64,000 nt of DNA from Halobacteriovoraceae bacterium. GTDB taxonomy: Bacteria > Bdellovibrionota > Bacteriovoracia > Bacteriovoracales > Bacteriovoracaceae. The stretch covers positions 548,064 to 612,063 of the forward strand of contig PASP01000004.1 in assembly GCA_002712005.1 (NCBI GenBank), given 5' to 3'. This document shows, one piece after another, positions 9,591-18,820 of the stretch. The number at the start of each line of letters is the position of its first letter. Position 1 is the stretch's first letter. The notes under the pieces are model-generated. The model was not told the DNA's origin. It saw only the letters and a list, made by a program, of their open reading frames with translations, and did no database searches. A program made the translations under genes and the position numbers.

Positions 9591-10562
9591 ATGAAAAAAG
9601 TTCTTGTACTTACAACACTCCTTTCCATTACACAGGTAAATGCAGCTGGTGGAAAAGTTATTGATCTTCTTTTAAGCGAAACTGGACTTATGAGGGTTTT
9701 AGCGAAGAGCGGCTTTGAAAAAGCAAATGCTAGAGCTGCCCAGTCGCAGATTGAACTTGCAATCAAGTCACTTATGGGTGATTCAGAAGTCGTACCTAAA
9801 GCTGCACTTCTTCAGGCGATTGGAGAAATTGAGAATACTCCAGCGAATAGAGAAATTAAAATTGAGCTGGCCAAAGTACTTAATAAGGAAGGAGATGAGG
9901 TTACAAAAGATGATCTTGTTTCTCTACTTAACAACCTTGTACTCTTAGCGGGTGTTAAAGGATCTCTTGTTACAGCATGTGGAGAATGTGCCGCAGGACC
10001 TCTTGCTGCTGAGGGTGTTACTGTTGCTCTTAAAGAAATTACCGATGAATCTATTCTTGAACTTATTAATAAGAATGTTATCCCAGATTCACCAAGGAAG
10101 CTAAATCAATTTATTTCTGACAGAATGGAGCGTTTAGGACTTGGTGACTTTAGTAAGGTATCAAGTAATGTCGTTTCAGAGGGAGATAAAGAAGCTCTGG
10201 CAATCTTTTTGGCGATGGCCGATAAGAGTTCACCCGCTACAGCTACTCAAAGAAAGTTCATTGAAGCTGTATTTAACTTCTCAAAAGGTAGTGGTGATCA
10301 GGTAGATCTTTTCAGTCCTTCGAATCCTCATAAATTTTGGAATTCTTTTAGTAATAGCGATATGGATAATGATCTACTTGCTGAAATGACTGAAGTTCTC
10401 AACAGGGCTGCTGACGATACAAGTGATCTTACTCAGAGAAAAGATGCCTTTTATTCAGTTCTCAACAAAAGAGCAGAAGCTATTGAAGATCCTAAACAAA
10501 GAGATATTGTACTTGCAAAGGTTAAGTCGATTGAAGAAAAAAGCTGTTTCTTTGCAAAATAA
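9591..10562 (+). CDS. Exported protein, unknown function
   Basis: This 323-residue protein has a short signal peptide (MKKVLVLTTLLSITQVNA, cleavage after residue 18) and a helical mature part without a family I recognise. A hydrophobic stretch with two cysteines (about residues 115-145, VTACGECAAGPLAAEGVTVAL) resembles a helical hairpin closed by a CxxC. The C-terminus ends SCFFAK. It is the only plus-strand gene among the giant exported proteins, divergent from the 1347-aa gene (202-bp gap) and convergent with the 1549-aa gene. Codon usage looks like the core genome. An extracytoplasmic role is likely, but function is unknown. Confidence 0.75.
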   Translation: MKKVLVLTTLLSITQVNAAGGKVIDLLLSETGLMRVLAKSGFEKANARAAQSQIELAIKSLMGDSEVVPKAALLQAIGEIENTPANREIKIELAKVLNKEGDEVTKDDLVSLLNNLVLLAGVKGSLVTACGECAAGPLAAEGVTVALKEITDESILELINKNVIPDSPRKLNQFISDRMERLGLGDFSKVSSNVVSEGDKEALAIFLAMADKSSPATATQRKFIEAVFNFSKGSGDQVDLFSPSNPHKFWNSFSNSDMDNDLLAEMTEVLNRAADDTSDLTQRKDAFYSVLNKRAEAIEDPKQRDIVLAKVKSIEEKSCFFAK

Positions 10563-10615
10563 GAAAGAGAAATAAATTCTTTACAATAGAGGAGAAGCTA
10601 AGCTTGTCCTTTTTT

Positions 10616-13600
10616 TTACATAATTTCGACTACACCTGGGTCTCTTTTAATCACAAGAACTTTAAAAGCATTGAGAAGTCTCTCATATTCCCCAACATTA
10701 TCATATTGAGCAAGTTCACGAATAACTCTATGAGCAAGGTCACCAAGTTCATCCATCTTAAATAACTTTTCAATTGGAAGGCATGACCAAACAACTGCAC
10801 CAAGTGCTTTTTCTTGCTCAGTTTCGGGAGAGAAGATTATTTTTCTTATCGCTGCATCATCCAACTCAGAAAATTCTTTAAGAAGTCTCCCCTTTCCACC
10901 TATCAAGCTCGTTTTTAGTTGAGATAACTTACCTGCACCGGCAACTTGGGCCTTAACAAGCTCAAAGATATCCTGAGATAATTTCGTCTCCAATTGAGCA
11001 TATTTCTCTAAAATTTCAGAGCCTACATTTTGTTGGGCTTTAGAAGCGGCATTTGCAACCGATTGTTGAAAGCTTCTAAACGTTTCTAATGCTGTCTCAG
11101 AAGAAACATATGTCGTTAATCCTAAAATCGACTTGGCTTCAGCTTTGGCTCCTTCATAAATCAATCGTGAACGAGCATTAAAGAATTTTCGCATAACTAA
11201 TCCATTAGATGCCCAATAAGTTGCTCTATTAACTCCTTTATAACCAATCGAACTCAAACTTTTTCCAAAGTGAGGTCCACCTTGAATAGCAAACATATAA
11301 GGAAGTTCTCTTTTTCTTACCGGTATATCTTTAAAAATATCTGTTAGTTCATCAACATTCTTTAAAATATATTCCTCAAGATTACCATTTTTAGCGACAA
11401 GTTCTGCAGCCTCTCTTTCGATTCGTTGAATTTGGCTGGCGTATTTTGAAAGATGAGAATTTCTAAGACTTCTTAAGCCATTTCTTATCCATGGAAGCAA
11501 AGTCACTTTCCCTAATATACCTGTTCCTCTCTCGTAGCGCTCCATGGACTTGATTGCACCAGGTACTTTAGCGGCATAAGTCTTCATTAGGTAATGAAAA
11601 CCTTTAGGATTATCACCAAAATAAGAAGCTACTGTTTTAGCTGTTTGGGCATCAATAGAGGAAGCAGATTCTGTTACAGCTACTTTTGATGTATATCGAG
11701 CAGCTGCCCCTTTTATACCAAAAGTAATCTTTCCAATCTTTCTCGTCATGGCTACGAGAGAAATCCTTCCCTGACCGTATAACCTATGGAGATTTCTAAT
11801 TCTCTTAATTGCACGAGAAATGATCTTTGGATCCATTCCCTTTTGACCAGCTCTTAAGAGTGCATTCCTTAGGGCAACAGATTTCTTTCCAACTGCATCA
11901 ACAATATGCTTTGCCTGAGATGCAGGAGTTTCTAAACCTAAAACAAGTCTCGAGAAAGCCACATCAGCTTCTGAATAAATCGTTCCAGAAGAACGAGCCG
12001 TTTGTTTGAAACCTTCTCTCAAACCACTTTTCAAGGTATTCTCGGCAAAGACGTAGCTCATTTTAGAGCCTACTTTTACAGATCGAGTTGTAATTCCAAT
12101 CAGAGGTATAATAGAAACAGCTTCGAAAATAGTCCAAAACCAACCTCTTGAAACATTTGATGCTGAGCCCACTGAAGCAAACCCCAGCTCTTCGAAAGTA
12201 TTTACTTTTGCTTCATTAATATCAGCAATTTGTTTTCTACCAAATTCTCTCGTAACAAGCTTCGCTTGCATTGTCATAGCACTTGCACCAGCTGCCATCA
12301 TCGCAACACCAAGTGGAGCACAGATCCCACCTGTTAATCCCGTACAAGCTCCACCAATAAGCATAGCGGCAACACCGAGTACACCTGCCCCAATTCCAAG
12401 CCACATGTCTTTTTTCTCATCAGCAGACATCTGAGAAACTTTTTCATTAATCTTCCCCATAACATCATCAGGAATGGTTGGAGCTCCCGTTAATTGATTT
12501 AATTGATTTTGAGATTTAGATGTTGAATAAAATAATGTTTTAAAGCTTTCTTGATCTTCTGGTTCTAGGTTACAAAGTGTTTCCATCTCCTGCATTATTT
12601 TCACTTTTCTTAAGTTTGCAGAACTTCTCAATAAACTCTTAAGAACATGAGTCTTAATATTGTTATCCATAACGAGAAATGTTCTTTTTACATCGTAAGA
12701 ATTATCAATACCAAAGTCTCCAGAGTATTGCTCAAAATACTCTAATTGCTTCTCTGGATTACCTTTTAGTTTGTATAGATCGGTAAAAAATCGCCCTACA
12801 TCAGCTTCATCTGTTTCTAAGAAATCTTCAATCCCTTCCCACGCCATATCTTGAAGCCCAGAAGGTAATTTTTCATCAACAAATTTTTCTACATCACTCT
12901 TTGAAAGTAATGTCCTATAGGTAACCTCTTCTAAGTCTTGATAAAAAGGATTTCCACTTGTATTTTTTTGTTTGAAAAGTGGACTTGATTTTTCAACAAC
13001 CGAAGAGAAAATTTGTTTTCTTTCTTTATCCTTTACAACGAGATTGGCATAACCTGGCTCTAAAGGATGATTGAGGCCTAGTTTTTTACCAGCTTTTCTT
13101 AATCTCGCCTCTAAATCAGAAATATCTTTATTTAGACAACTTTTTAGTGAGACAGAATTAAATTCTTCAGCAGTAATATTTGAATAGTCTGGCCTTTGGG
13201 AAGAAACAATATATTTGAGTTCATCCATGAGTACTAAGTAACTTACTCTCAATCTCGCCCAAGGATTACCATTCTGCATTTGTGATTTAAGAAACTCATA
13301 TTCAGTAGGTTTCGCATCATTCAGATAATTTTGTGTTAAAAGAAGCTCATTCCATAATCTCTCTAAAAGACGATAACCTTTACGATGTTCTTCTGTATTT
13401 AATCGACGCGTAGGAACGAACTCATCAGAAACTTTTAATTTCTTTAGATAATCTCCTAATGCAGCAACTCTATCTTCCACATTTCTACTTGGATTTAATT
13501 CATGCTGAACATGTAAATAGGCTTTATTAAAAGCTTGAGCGACAGCATAATCTTTCGTATCTACCTGACTTGCAAAGTCCTCGAGTTTTCTAAGGGCCCA

Positions 13601-15259
13601 CATTCTCCATACCGTTGCGCCATATAGAGAAGGAAACTTAATCTTAACTTGAGTTCTTTCAAGTCTTTCTTTCAATTCACCAGAAATTAATTTTTCCCAG
13701 TGATCCACATTATGACGTTGCATATGTTCAGTTAAGAACGTACTCAAGTTCTGCGCAGTATGATTGATTTCTTTATTTTGTCCATCTTCAGTAACAAACT
13801 CATAAATTTCAGAAGTATCAGGTTGAGATAGAATTTTATTAATTAAATTCGTACCTTTATAAACCTCATCCTCAGAGTCAATAAGTCCAAAAAGCCAAGA
13901 ATGATCATCATAGAAAACCCCTAGAGCTTTAGGACGTAGAATCTCAATCACCTCTTCAAAGTTTTCATAATCATCAAGATTGGCATTGAGTACATCTAAA
14001 GAACTCTCACCTTCAGAATTATAGAGTTCTTGCATAGCTGCTTTATAACTTTCAAAAGGCATAAGACCACTATAGCTTTCTTTCATCGGGTCTTTATTTT
14101 CTAGGTCATAGTAGAATTCTGAATAATCAGTATTACCTTCAGAGTAGATAAGACCATGATCTGCTAGAATTCTGTTTAATAGACCATCTCCATCCTCAGA
14201 AGAATATTGCATTTTCACTTCTTCAGGAAGATTACCATTTAAATAGCTTTGACATGAGCGAGGAATCTCAATAGGTTCCTCAATTCCCATCATAGCATCG
14301 TATGTTGCTACTTGAGTAAGCATCATTTGAAGAGTCATCCACTTTGATGCTCTGACATAGTTTTTCGCGGTAGGTGCATTGAGTAGAGCGACAATATCAC
14401 GTGCAATTACATCATTAGGATTATAACGTAATCCCACTTTTCCCCAGCTTCTCTCTTCTACTTCTAAATAGAAGTTCTCAACCATTTTATTTGGGCCAGA
14501 TTGAATGAGATCTTTAGAAATTTCATCTTCAATTAAACTTCCACTGAATTCAGGAAGAAGACTTTCATAAAAGTAAACTCCATCATATTCAAGTGGAGAA
14601 TAAGCTCTAAGCACAGTAACAAGGTCACGCATAGGAAGGGCAACGCTTCCTAAATACTCGACAAGAAGTCCTACTCTATCATCCTTAGATAAAGATTCGT
14701 CTACCAGATACTTTCTCAGTTCTTGCATAAGAAATTGAGCTTCACGATGAAATTCTCTAACTTCTTTATTTTCTAAACTAAATTCTGGACGAAAATCTTC
14801 TTCAACAGACTCTGCTTCAGCTTTCATTATTTTTTGGGCCATACTATCAATATACCCCTCAACCTTTTCAGCGACACAGTCTTGAGCTACAGCTTGAGGC
14901 TCATTTTCTTCAACAACTCCACATGCATTTCCTTCAAGTGAATCAATATATTTATTAAAGGCTCTATCTTCTCTAGTATAGACAGTAGAGTCTTCACCAA
15001 AGAGACTCATCATAAGAAGCTCTTCTTCAGAAAGACTACCTTCTCCATTTTCTTCAGCACAGTCTTCAGGTTGAACTTCTTTTCCTTTAATTTTTGTTTT
15101 GAATTCTTCAAGACGACTTTGAAGATCCTCTAATTTTAGCTCATGGCCGAAACTAGCAGGAGTTCTCTGAATTTTTTCACTGAGTTCAAACAGGGATGGC
15201 CCAAATAGAATTTGGAAGCAAAGGCCGTGAATGAATAAGGAATAAATAAATTCTCTCAT
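10616..15259 (-). CDS. Giant exported/membrane-anchored protein, unknown function
   Basis: The protein is about 1547 residues from the ATG at 15259. A second ATG at 15265 is possible, but the AGAG element is better placed for 15259. The N-terminus is hydrophobic (FIYSLFIHGLCFQILFG), consistent with an export signal. Residues up to about 940 are acidic and helical with scattered Cys. A Gly/Ala-rich hydrophobic hairpin sits at about 943-990 (GIGAGVLGVAAMLIGG, then GGICAPLGVAMMAAG). A second hydrophobic segment follows at about 1040-1060 (IFEAVSIIPLIGI), then a basic C-terminal 450 residues with many Arg/Lys-rich helices. No enzyme motif is visible. The layout is like the partial protein at the left edge of the window. 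Prey interaction or envelope architecture is speculation. Confidence 0.72.
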   Translation of the reverse strand: MREFIYSLFIHGLCFQILFGPSLFELSEKIQRTPASFGHELKLEDLQSRLEEFKTKIKGKEVQPEDCAEENGEGSLSEEELLMMSLFGEDSTVYTREDRAFNKYIDSLEGNACGVVEENEPQAVAQDCVAEKVEGYIDSMAQKIMKAEAESVEEDFRPEFSLENKEVREFHREAQFLMQELRKYLVDESLSKDDRVGLLVEYLGSVALPMRDLVTVLRAYSPLEYDGVYFYESLLPEFSGSLIEDEISKDLIQSGPNKMVENFYLEVEERSWGKVGLRYNPNDVIARDIVALLNAPTAKNYVRASKWMTLQMMLTQVATYDAMMGIEEPIEIPRSCQSYLNGNLPEEVKMQYSSEDGDGLLNRILADHGLIYSEGNTDYSEFYYDLENKDPMKESYSGLMPFESYKAAMQELYNSEGESSLDVLNANLDDYENFEEVIEILRPKALGVFYDDHSWLFGLIDSEDEVYKGTNLINKILSQPDTSEIYEFVTEDGQNKEINHTAQNLSTFLTEHMQRHNVDHWEKLISGELKERLERTQVKIKFPSLYGATVWRMWALRKLEDFASQVDTKDYAVAQAFNKAYLHVQHELNPSRNVEDRVAALGDYLKKLKVSDEFVPTRRLNTEEHRKGYRLLERLWNELLLTQNYLNDAKPTEYEFLKSQMQNGNPWARLRVSYLVLMDELKYIVSSQRPDYSNITAEEFNSVSLKSCLNKDISDLEARLRKAGKKLGLNHPLEPGYANLVVKDKERKQIFSSVVEKSSPLFKQKNTSGNPFYQDLEEVTYRTLLSKSDVEKFVDEKLPSGLQDMAWEGIEDFLETDEADVGRFFTDLYKLKGNPEKQLEYFEQYSGDFGIDNSYDVKRTFLVMDNNIKTHVLKSLLRSSANLRKVKIMQEMETLCNLEPEDQESFKTLFYSTSKSQNQLNQLTGAPTIPDDVMGKINEKVSQMSADEKKDMWLGIGAGVLGVAAMLIGGACTGLTGGICAPLGVAMMAAGASAMTMQAKLVTREFGRKQIADINEAKVNTFEELGFASVGSASNVSRGWFWTIFEAVSIIPLIGITTRSVKVGSKMSYVFAENTLKSGLREGFKQTARSSGTIYSEADVAFSRLVLGLETPASQAKHIVDAVGKKSVALRNALLRAGQKGMDPKIISRAIKRIRNLHRLYGQGRISLVAMTRKIGKITFGIKGAAARYTSKVAVTESASSIDAQTAKTVASYFGDNPKGFHYLMKTYAAKVPGAIKSMERYERGTGILGKVTLLPWIRNGLRSLRNSHLSKYASQIQRIEREAAELVAKNGNLEEYILKNVDELTDIFKDIPVRKRELPYMFAIQGGPHFGKSLSSIGYKGVNRATYWASNGLVMRKFFNARSRLIYEGAKAEAKSILGLTTYVSSETALETFRSFQQSVANAASKAQQNVGSEILEKYAQLETKLSQDIFELVKAQVAGAGKLSQLKTSLIGGKGRLLKEFSELDDAAIRKIIFSPETEQEKALGAVVWSCLPIEKLFKMDELGDLAHRVIRELAQYDNVGEYERLLNAFKVLVIKRDPGVVEIM

Positions 15260-15347
15260 AATCATCTCTCTAGTTATGTACTATAAAGATGCAAGAGTGA
15301 TACCACTTAAGAAGGCCATTTACGGACCTAAGTCCTTAAAAAATGGT

Positions 15348-15375
15348 AAAAAAAAGCGTCTAATAAATAGACGCT
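15348..15375 (-). terminator. Intrinsic terminator of the acyl-CoA ligase gene
   Basis: AGCGTCTA and TAGACGCT form a perfect 8-bp stem around a 5-nt loop, followed on the minus strand by seven or more T. It begins about 30 nt after the fadD stop codon, so it is placed to end that transcript before the divergent-looking gap to the 1549-aa gene. Confidence 0.85.
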
Positions 15376-15404
15376 CTCTAAAAAAAAGACATATTTTAAA
15401 GGGC

Positions 15405-17081
15405 TTAAGCGCTGGCCTGAACCTCTTTTCTTAACTCTTTTCTCAATATTTTCCCCACATTCGACTTAGGAAGTTCATCTCTAAACTCGACAAATTTTGG
15501 TCTCTTATACCCAGTCATATGCTCTTTACAATAAGCTTTGAGCTCCTCTTCTGTAAGGCTATCATCACTTCTCACCACATAAACTTTTACAACTTCACCA
15601 GAGTGATCATCAGGTACGCCAATGGCTGCAGCTTCGAAAACTTTTGGATGAGAAACGACAACATCTTCGACTTCATTCGGATAAACATTAAATCCGGATA
15701 CTAGAATCATATCTTTCTTACGATCTACAATTTGAAAGAATCCGTTCTCATCCATGAAACCAACATCACCAGTTTTAAAGAATCCATCAGCAGTCATAAC
15801 CTTTGCTGTTTCATCAGGACGGTTCCAATAACCTTTCATAACTTGAGGACCCTTAATCGCAATTTCCCCAATTTCACCAGTTGGCAATTTATTGTCATTA
15901 TCATCAAGAATACAGGCATCGGTTGAAGGAATCGGAAGACCAATTTTACTATTATAATCTTTTAGATCCATTGGATTGATACAAGCTGCTGGAGAAGTTT
16001 CTGTTAAACCATAAGCTTCAATAAGCGGAACTCCAGTAACCTTTTTCCATTTCTCTGCAACTTCTCTTTGTACGGCCATTCCCCCACCAAGAGTTAGCTT
16101 TAGTGAACTGAAATCAATATCTTTAAATCCTTCCGCATGAAGAAGACCGTTAAAGAGTGTGTTTACCCCAGTAAAAGCCGTAAACTTATGCTTCTTCAAT
16201 TCTTTAACAAATCCTTTCATATCTCTTGGATTTGTAATCAAGATATTCTTCGCCCCCATAATTGCAAAAATCATGCAATTCGCGGTCAAACTAAAGATGT
16301 GATAAAGAGGAAGTGGAGTAATAATCGTTTCCTCCCCTTCTTTTAATTCATTATCAATCCACGCTTTGGCCTGAACGATGTTGGCCACAATATTTCCATG
16401 AGTTAAAACAGCCCCCTTGGCCACACCAGTCGTTCCACCTGTGTACTGTAAGAATGCTGTATCATCTAAGTTACAGTCTACAGGCTTATAGTGATCGGCA
16501 TTAGCATCGAAGAGAACCGTTTTAAAATCAATAGTGTTAGGAAGGTCCCAATCTGGGATCATTTTCTTAACGTGCTTAATTACAAAATTTACGATCATCG
16601 CCTTGGGAAAACCTAATAAGTCGCCAATCCCAGTGGTTAGAATATTTTTAATTTTTGTCTTTGGCAGAGCTTCTTGTAATGTGTGACAAGAATTTTCAAA
16701 AATAAGAATCGTTTCACATTCAGAGTCATTGAGCTGATGCTCTAGCTCTCTAGCTGTATAAAGTGGATTTACATTTACGACAATTAGACCCGCTCTTAAA
16801 GCTCCAAAAAGTGCGATTGGATATTGAAGAATATTGGGCATCATCATGGCAAAGCGATCACCTTTTTTTAGGCCAAGATCATTTTGAAGATAACTTGCAA
16901 ACTTCTTGGTTAAGATATCCATCTCTCCCCAAGTAAAACATTTCCCCATACAATAAAAGGATTCTTTATCTGCAAACTTTTTAAAAGCTTGCTCTGTCAC
17001 CTCATTAATTGATGCATATTTTTTAGCATCGATTTCCGTAGGTACTCCCTTTTCATAATGTTTATGCCACACGCGTTCCAT
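15405..17081 (-). CDS. fadD: Long-chain fatty-acid--CoA ligase (AMP-forming)
   Basis: The 558-residue protein has all hallmarks of the ANL adenylating superfamily. They are the P-loop-like YTGGTTGVAKGAVLTHGN (about residues 213-230), the LIEAYGLTETSP adenine-binding motif, TGDVGFMDENGFFQIVDRKKDMI around the hinge, and the C-terminal GKILRKELR with the catalytic Lys. It activates fatty acids to acyl-AMP and then acyl-CoA for beta-oxidation or lipid synthesis, at the inner face of the membrane. Length and the GYKRPKFVEF segment fit bacterial FadD rather than acetyl-CoA synthetase. No beta-oxidation genes are adjacent. The ATG at 17081 is preceded by AAGGAT. Chain-length preference cannot be read from sequence. 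Confidence 0.92.
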   Translation of the reverse strand: MERVWHKHYEKGVPTEIDAKKYASINEVTEQAFKKFADKESFYCMGKCFTWGEMDILTKKFASYLQNDLGLKKGDRFAMMMPNILQYPIALFGALRAGLIVVNVNPLYTARELEHQLNDSECETILIFENSCHTLQEALPKTKIKNILTTGIGDLLGFPKAMIVNFVIKHVKKMIPDWDLPNTIDFKTVLFDANADHYKPVDCNLDDTAFLQYTGGTTGVAKGAVLTHGNIVANIVQAKAWIDNELKEGEETIITPLPLYHIFSLTANCMIFAIMGAKNILITNPRDMKGFVKELKKHKFTAFTGVNTLFNGLLHAEGFKDIDFSSLKLTLGGGMAVQREVAEKWKKVTGVPLIEAYGLTETSPAACINPMDLKDYNSKIGLPIPSTDACILDDNDNKLPTGEIGEIAIKGPQVMKGYWNRPDETAKVMTADGFFKTGDVGFMDENGFFQIVDRKKDMILVSGFNVYPNEVEDVVVSHPKVFEAAAIGVPDDHSGEVVKVYVVRSDDSLTEEELKAYCKEHMTGYKRPKFVEFRDELPKSNVGKILRKELRKEVQASA

Positions 17082-17463
17082 GGTGATATCCTTTCTTTTA
17101 GTTAATTAAGCTTTTATTATTATACGCATCTCAAATAAAATTTCACGTAGGAAGTCCTATCCCATTTGGATATATTCAATAACCCTCCTTGTTAAAAACG
17201 AACGACAATCTTTTTTTAACGCTCCTAGAGAATACACTTTATAGACACTTACTCCACCGCAAGAGAGTTAGTCAGAATTTTTCTATTCATAGGAAATTTG
17301 TTGTGGTAGAAGTCCTTCACCTTTGGGACAAGTTGGAATGGATGTTCTAACTTGACACACACAATGTTTCATTTATTGCCCCTTAGAATTAAGGGGCAAT
17401 AAAATGGCAAACTCCCCACAACAACAGCTATTCAAATGATTTATTTTAAGGCATTCTTTTATT
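17082..17463. other. 382-bp intergenic region with a perfect 14-bp hairpin
   Basis: The gap between the divergent fadD and DUF5522 genes holds no convincing gene. The only strong structure is the inverted repeat at 17372-17403, listed separately. A TTGACA lies at 17352-17357, but no matching -10 box follows at normal spacing. Confidence 0.6.
17372..17403. repeat. Perfect 14-bp inverted repeat (hairpin or operator)
   Basis: TTTATTGCCCCTTA and TAAGGGGCAATAAA are exact complements separated by GAAT. No T-run follows on either strand, so it is not a typical terminator. It lies about 60 bp upstream of the DUF5522 gene and could be a regulator site, an RNA stem in the 5' leader, or a remnant of a small repeat family. 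Confidence 0.75.
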
Positions 17464-17724
17464 ATGAGCGGTGATTTAAAAGGATTAAAAGAAGGAGAAG
17501 ACTACTATTTTAATGAACGTGGTCTTCTTGTTTTCACAGAAAGTTATCTTGAGAAGAAAGGGCGTTGTTGTTACAGCGGCTGCCTTCATTGCCCTTATGA
17601 TAAGAAGCTCAAAAATCAAAAGGTAAATCCAGATATTCCTCAAGAACTCCAACTCGATGGGCCAGACTCACCTTCCGATGAAGATCTCGAAAGCTTAGCG
17701 GATTACTATACTAAAAATCTATAA
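17464..17724 (+). CDS. DUF5522 small cysteine-rich protein
   Basis: The 86-residue protein shows the DUF5522 signature: EGEDYYFNERGLLVFTESY, then KGRCCYSGCLHCPYDK (about residues 36-52), with four to five Cys and one His close together. This arrangement suggests a metal or Fe-S site. The family is small, widespread and uncharacterised, and members often occur as short stand-alone proteins of about this size. The C-terminal 30 residues are acidic and probably disordered. The gene converges on the YihY-family gene, with 8 bp between the stop codons. Confidence 0.85.
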   Translation: MSGDLKGLKEGEDYYFNERGLLVFTESYLEKKGRCCYSGCLHCPYDKKLKNQKVNPDIPQELQLDGPDSPSDEDLESLADYYTKNL

Positions 17725-17732
17725 AATAGGAT

Positions 17733-18779
17733 CTAAGAAGCTTTTTTCACAGGCTCCAAAACCCCTTGCGAATCGACTGGTGGAATTCCAGGTAAAGGTT
17801 CAGCAGGAGAGGTTGAATGAGCCTTCCCTAAGCTTGCCTCTTTTAAGGGTTTCTTCTTTCTCATCATCACGGCAATTTGACCATTATAGAGCTCCTTCTC
17901 TCTTACACAGCTTACACTAGCTCCAAAGAAGAAGGCACACATCAAGAAGTAAACCCATAGGACAGCGACAACAAGGGTATAGAAATTCCCATAAGCTTGT
18001 CCCATCGTGTCCTTGGTGTAGAGATGATAGATCCAATAAAATGATTTTCCCATCGCAAAACAAGCAACAAAACTACAAGCTCCGTAAAAGCTCTTCTTGA
18101 GGTTAATTCTTTCAGGTGTTGACCATTGATAGAAGAAGGTAAAAAAGCCCAAAGAAAAAAGAGCCGGTATAAGATTATAATTAATAAAGAAAAGTGAGAT
18201 TGAATTGAGAGTCTCGTACTCACCAATCAGGCAGGCCTTCATAAAGGGCTTGTGACTTAAGGCCATGAACCCCGCCATAAAGAAAGCGACCGATAGACCC
18301 ATTCCCATAGAGCGAACATCTTCGATGAAGAAGCCACCCTTTGACTCGGATTTTGAAATTGTATTCACTCCAAAATAAAGGGAGGTCACAATTCCCAAAG
18401 AAGAGTAAACAAGAACGAGAAAGTTAATAAAACTAAATCCTGTATTTCCTTTTAACTGAGTCGTAACGATATTTTTAATAGATTCCAGAATCCATGGGGC
18501 AAGATTGGGAACATTGTTTTCAACTACGTTTAGGACAAAATCTCTGGCTTCTATAGGATTGGTAAAAAAGATTCCAGCGAGGGAGATCATCCATAGCAAA
18601 ATAGGACCAAAGCTTATAAGACAAAAGAAAGTAGCAGAGCCAGCGACAATTTCACCTTTTCTCTTTTTAAAGTGAAAGAAGCCATCTAATAAGCGATTGA
18701 CCACTCTCTTAATAAGTATAAAGCTATGAACTTCGGCAGTATTGCCCAATTCATTATAGTCGGCGGAGCTCTTTTTCAT
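17733..18779 (-). CDS. YihY/BrkB family inner-membrane protein
   Basis: About 348 residues from the ATG at 18779. An upstream TTG at 18797 in the same frame would add six residues. The protein has about six hydrophobic segments, beginning with the family's FFHFKKRKGEIVAGSATFFCLISFGPILLW region and including the LVVAVLWVYFLMCAFFFGASV C-terminal helix. The family was once misnamed tRNA-processing ribonuclease BN. It is now known only as a polytopic membrane protein, possibly a transporter. The cytoplasmic tail is Lys-rich and then Pro/Ser-rich. It sits 41 bp after the AlkC-like/GIY-YIG gene on the same strand, so the two could be co-transcribed. Confidence 0.88.
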   Translation of the reverse strand: MKKSSADYNELGNTAEVHSFILIKRVVNRLLDGFFHFKKRKGEIVAGSATFFCLISFGPILLWMISLAGIFFTNPIEARDFVLNVVENNVPNLAPWILESIKNIVTTQLKGNTGFSFINFLVLVYSSLGIVTSLYFGVNTISKSESKGGFFIEDVRSMGMGLSVAFFMAGFMALSHKPFMKACLIGEYETLNSISLFFINYNLIPALFSLGFFTFFYQWSTPERINLKKSFYGACSFVACFAMGKSFYWIYHLYTKDTMGQAYGNFYTLVVAVLWVYFLMCAFFFGASVSCVREKELYNGQIAVMMRKKKPLKEASLGKAHSTSPAEPLPGIPPVDSQGVLEPVKKAS

Positions 18780-18820
18780 GGATTCTTTATCGACCAAATA
18801 ACTTTAATACTTGAGTTCTT

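Noticed and set aside
17404-17439. 11-residue frame right after the perfect hairpin
   Set aside because: No ribosome site apart from the hairpin arm and no conservation evidence; too short to support.
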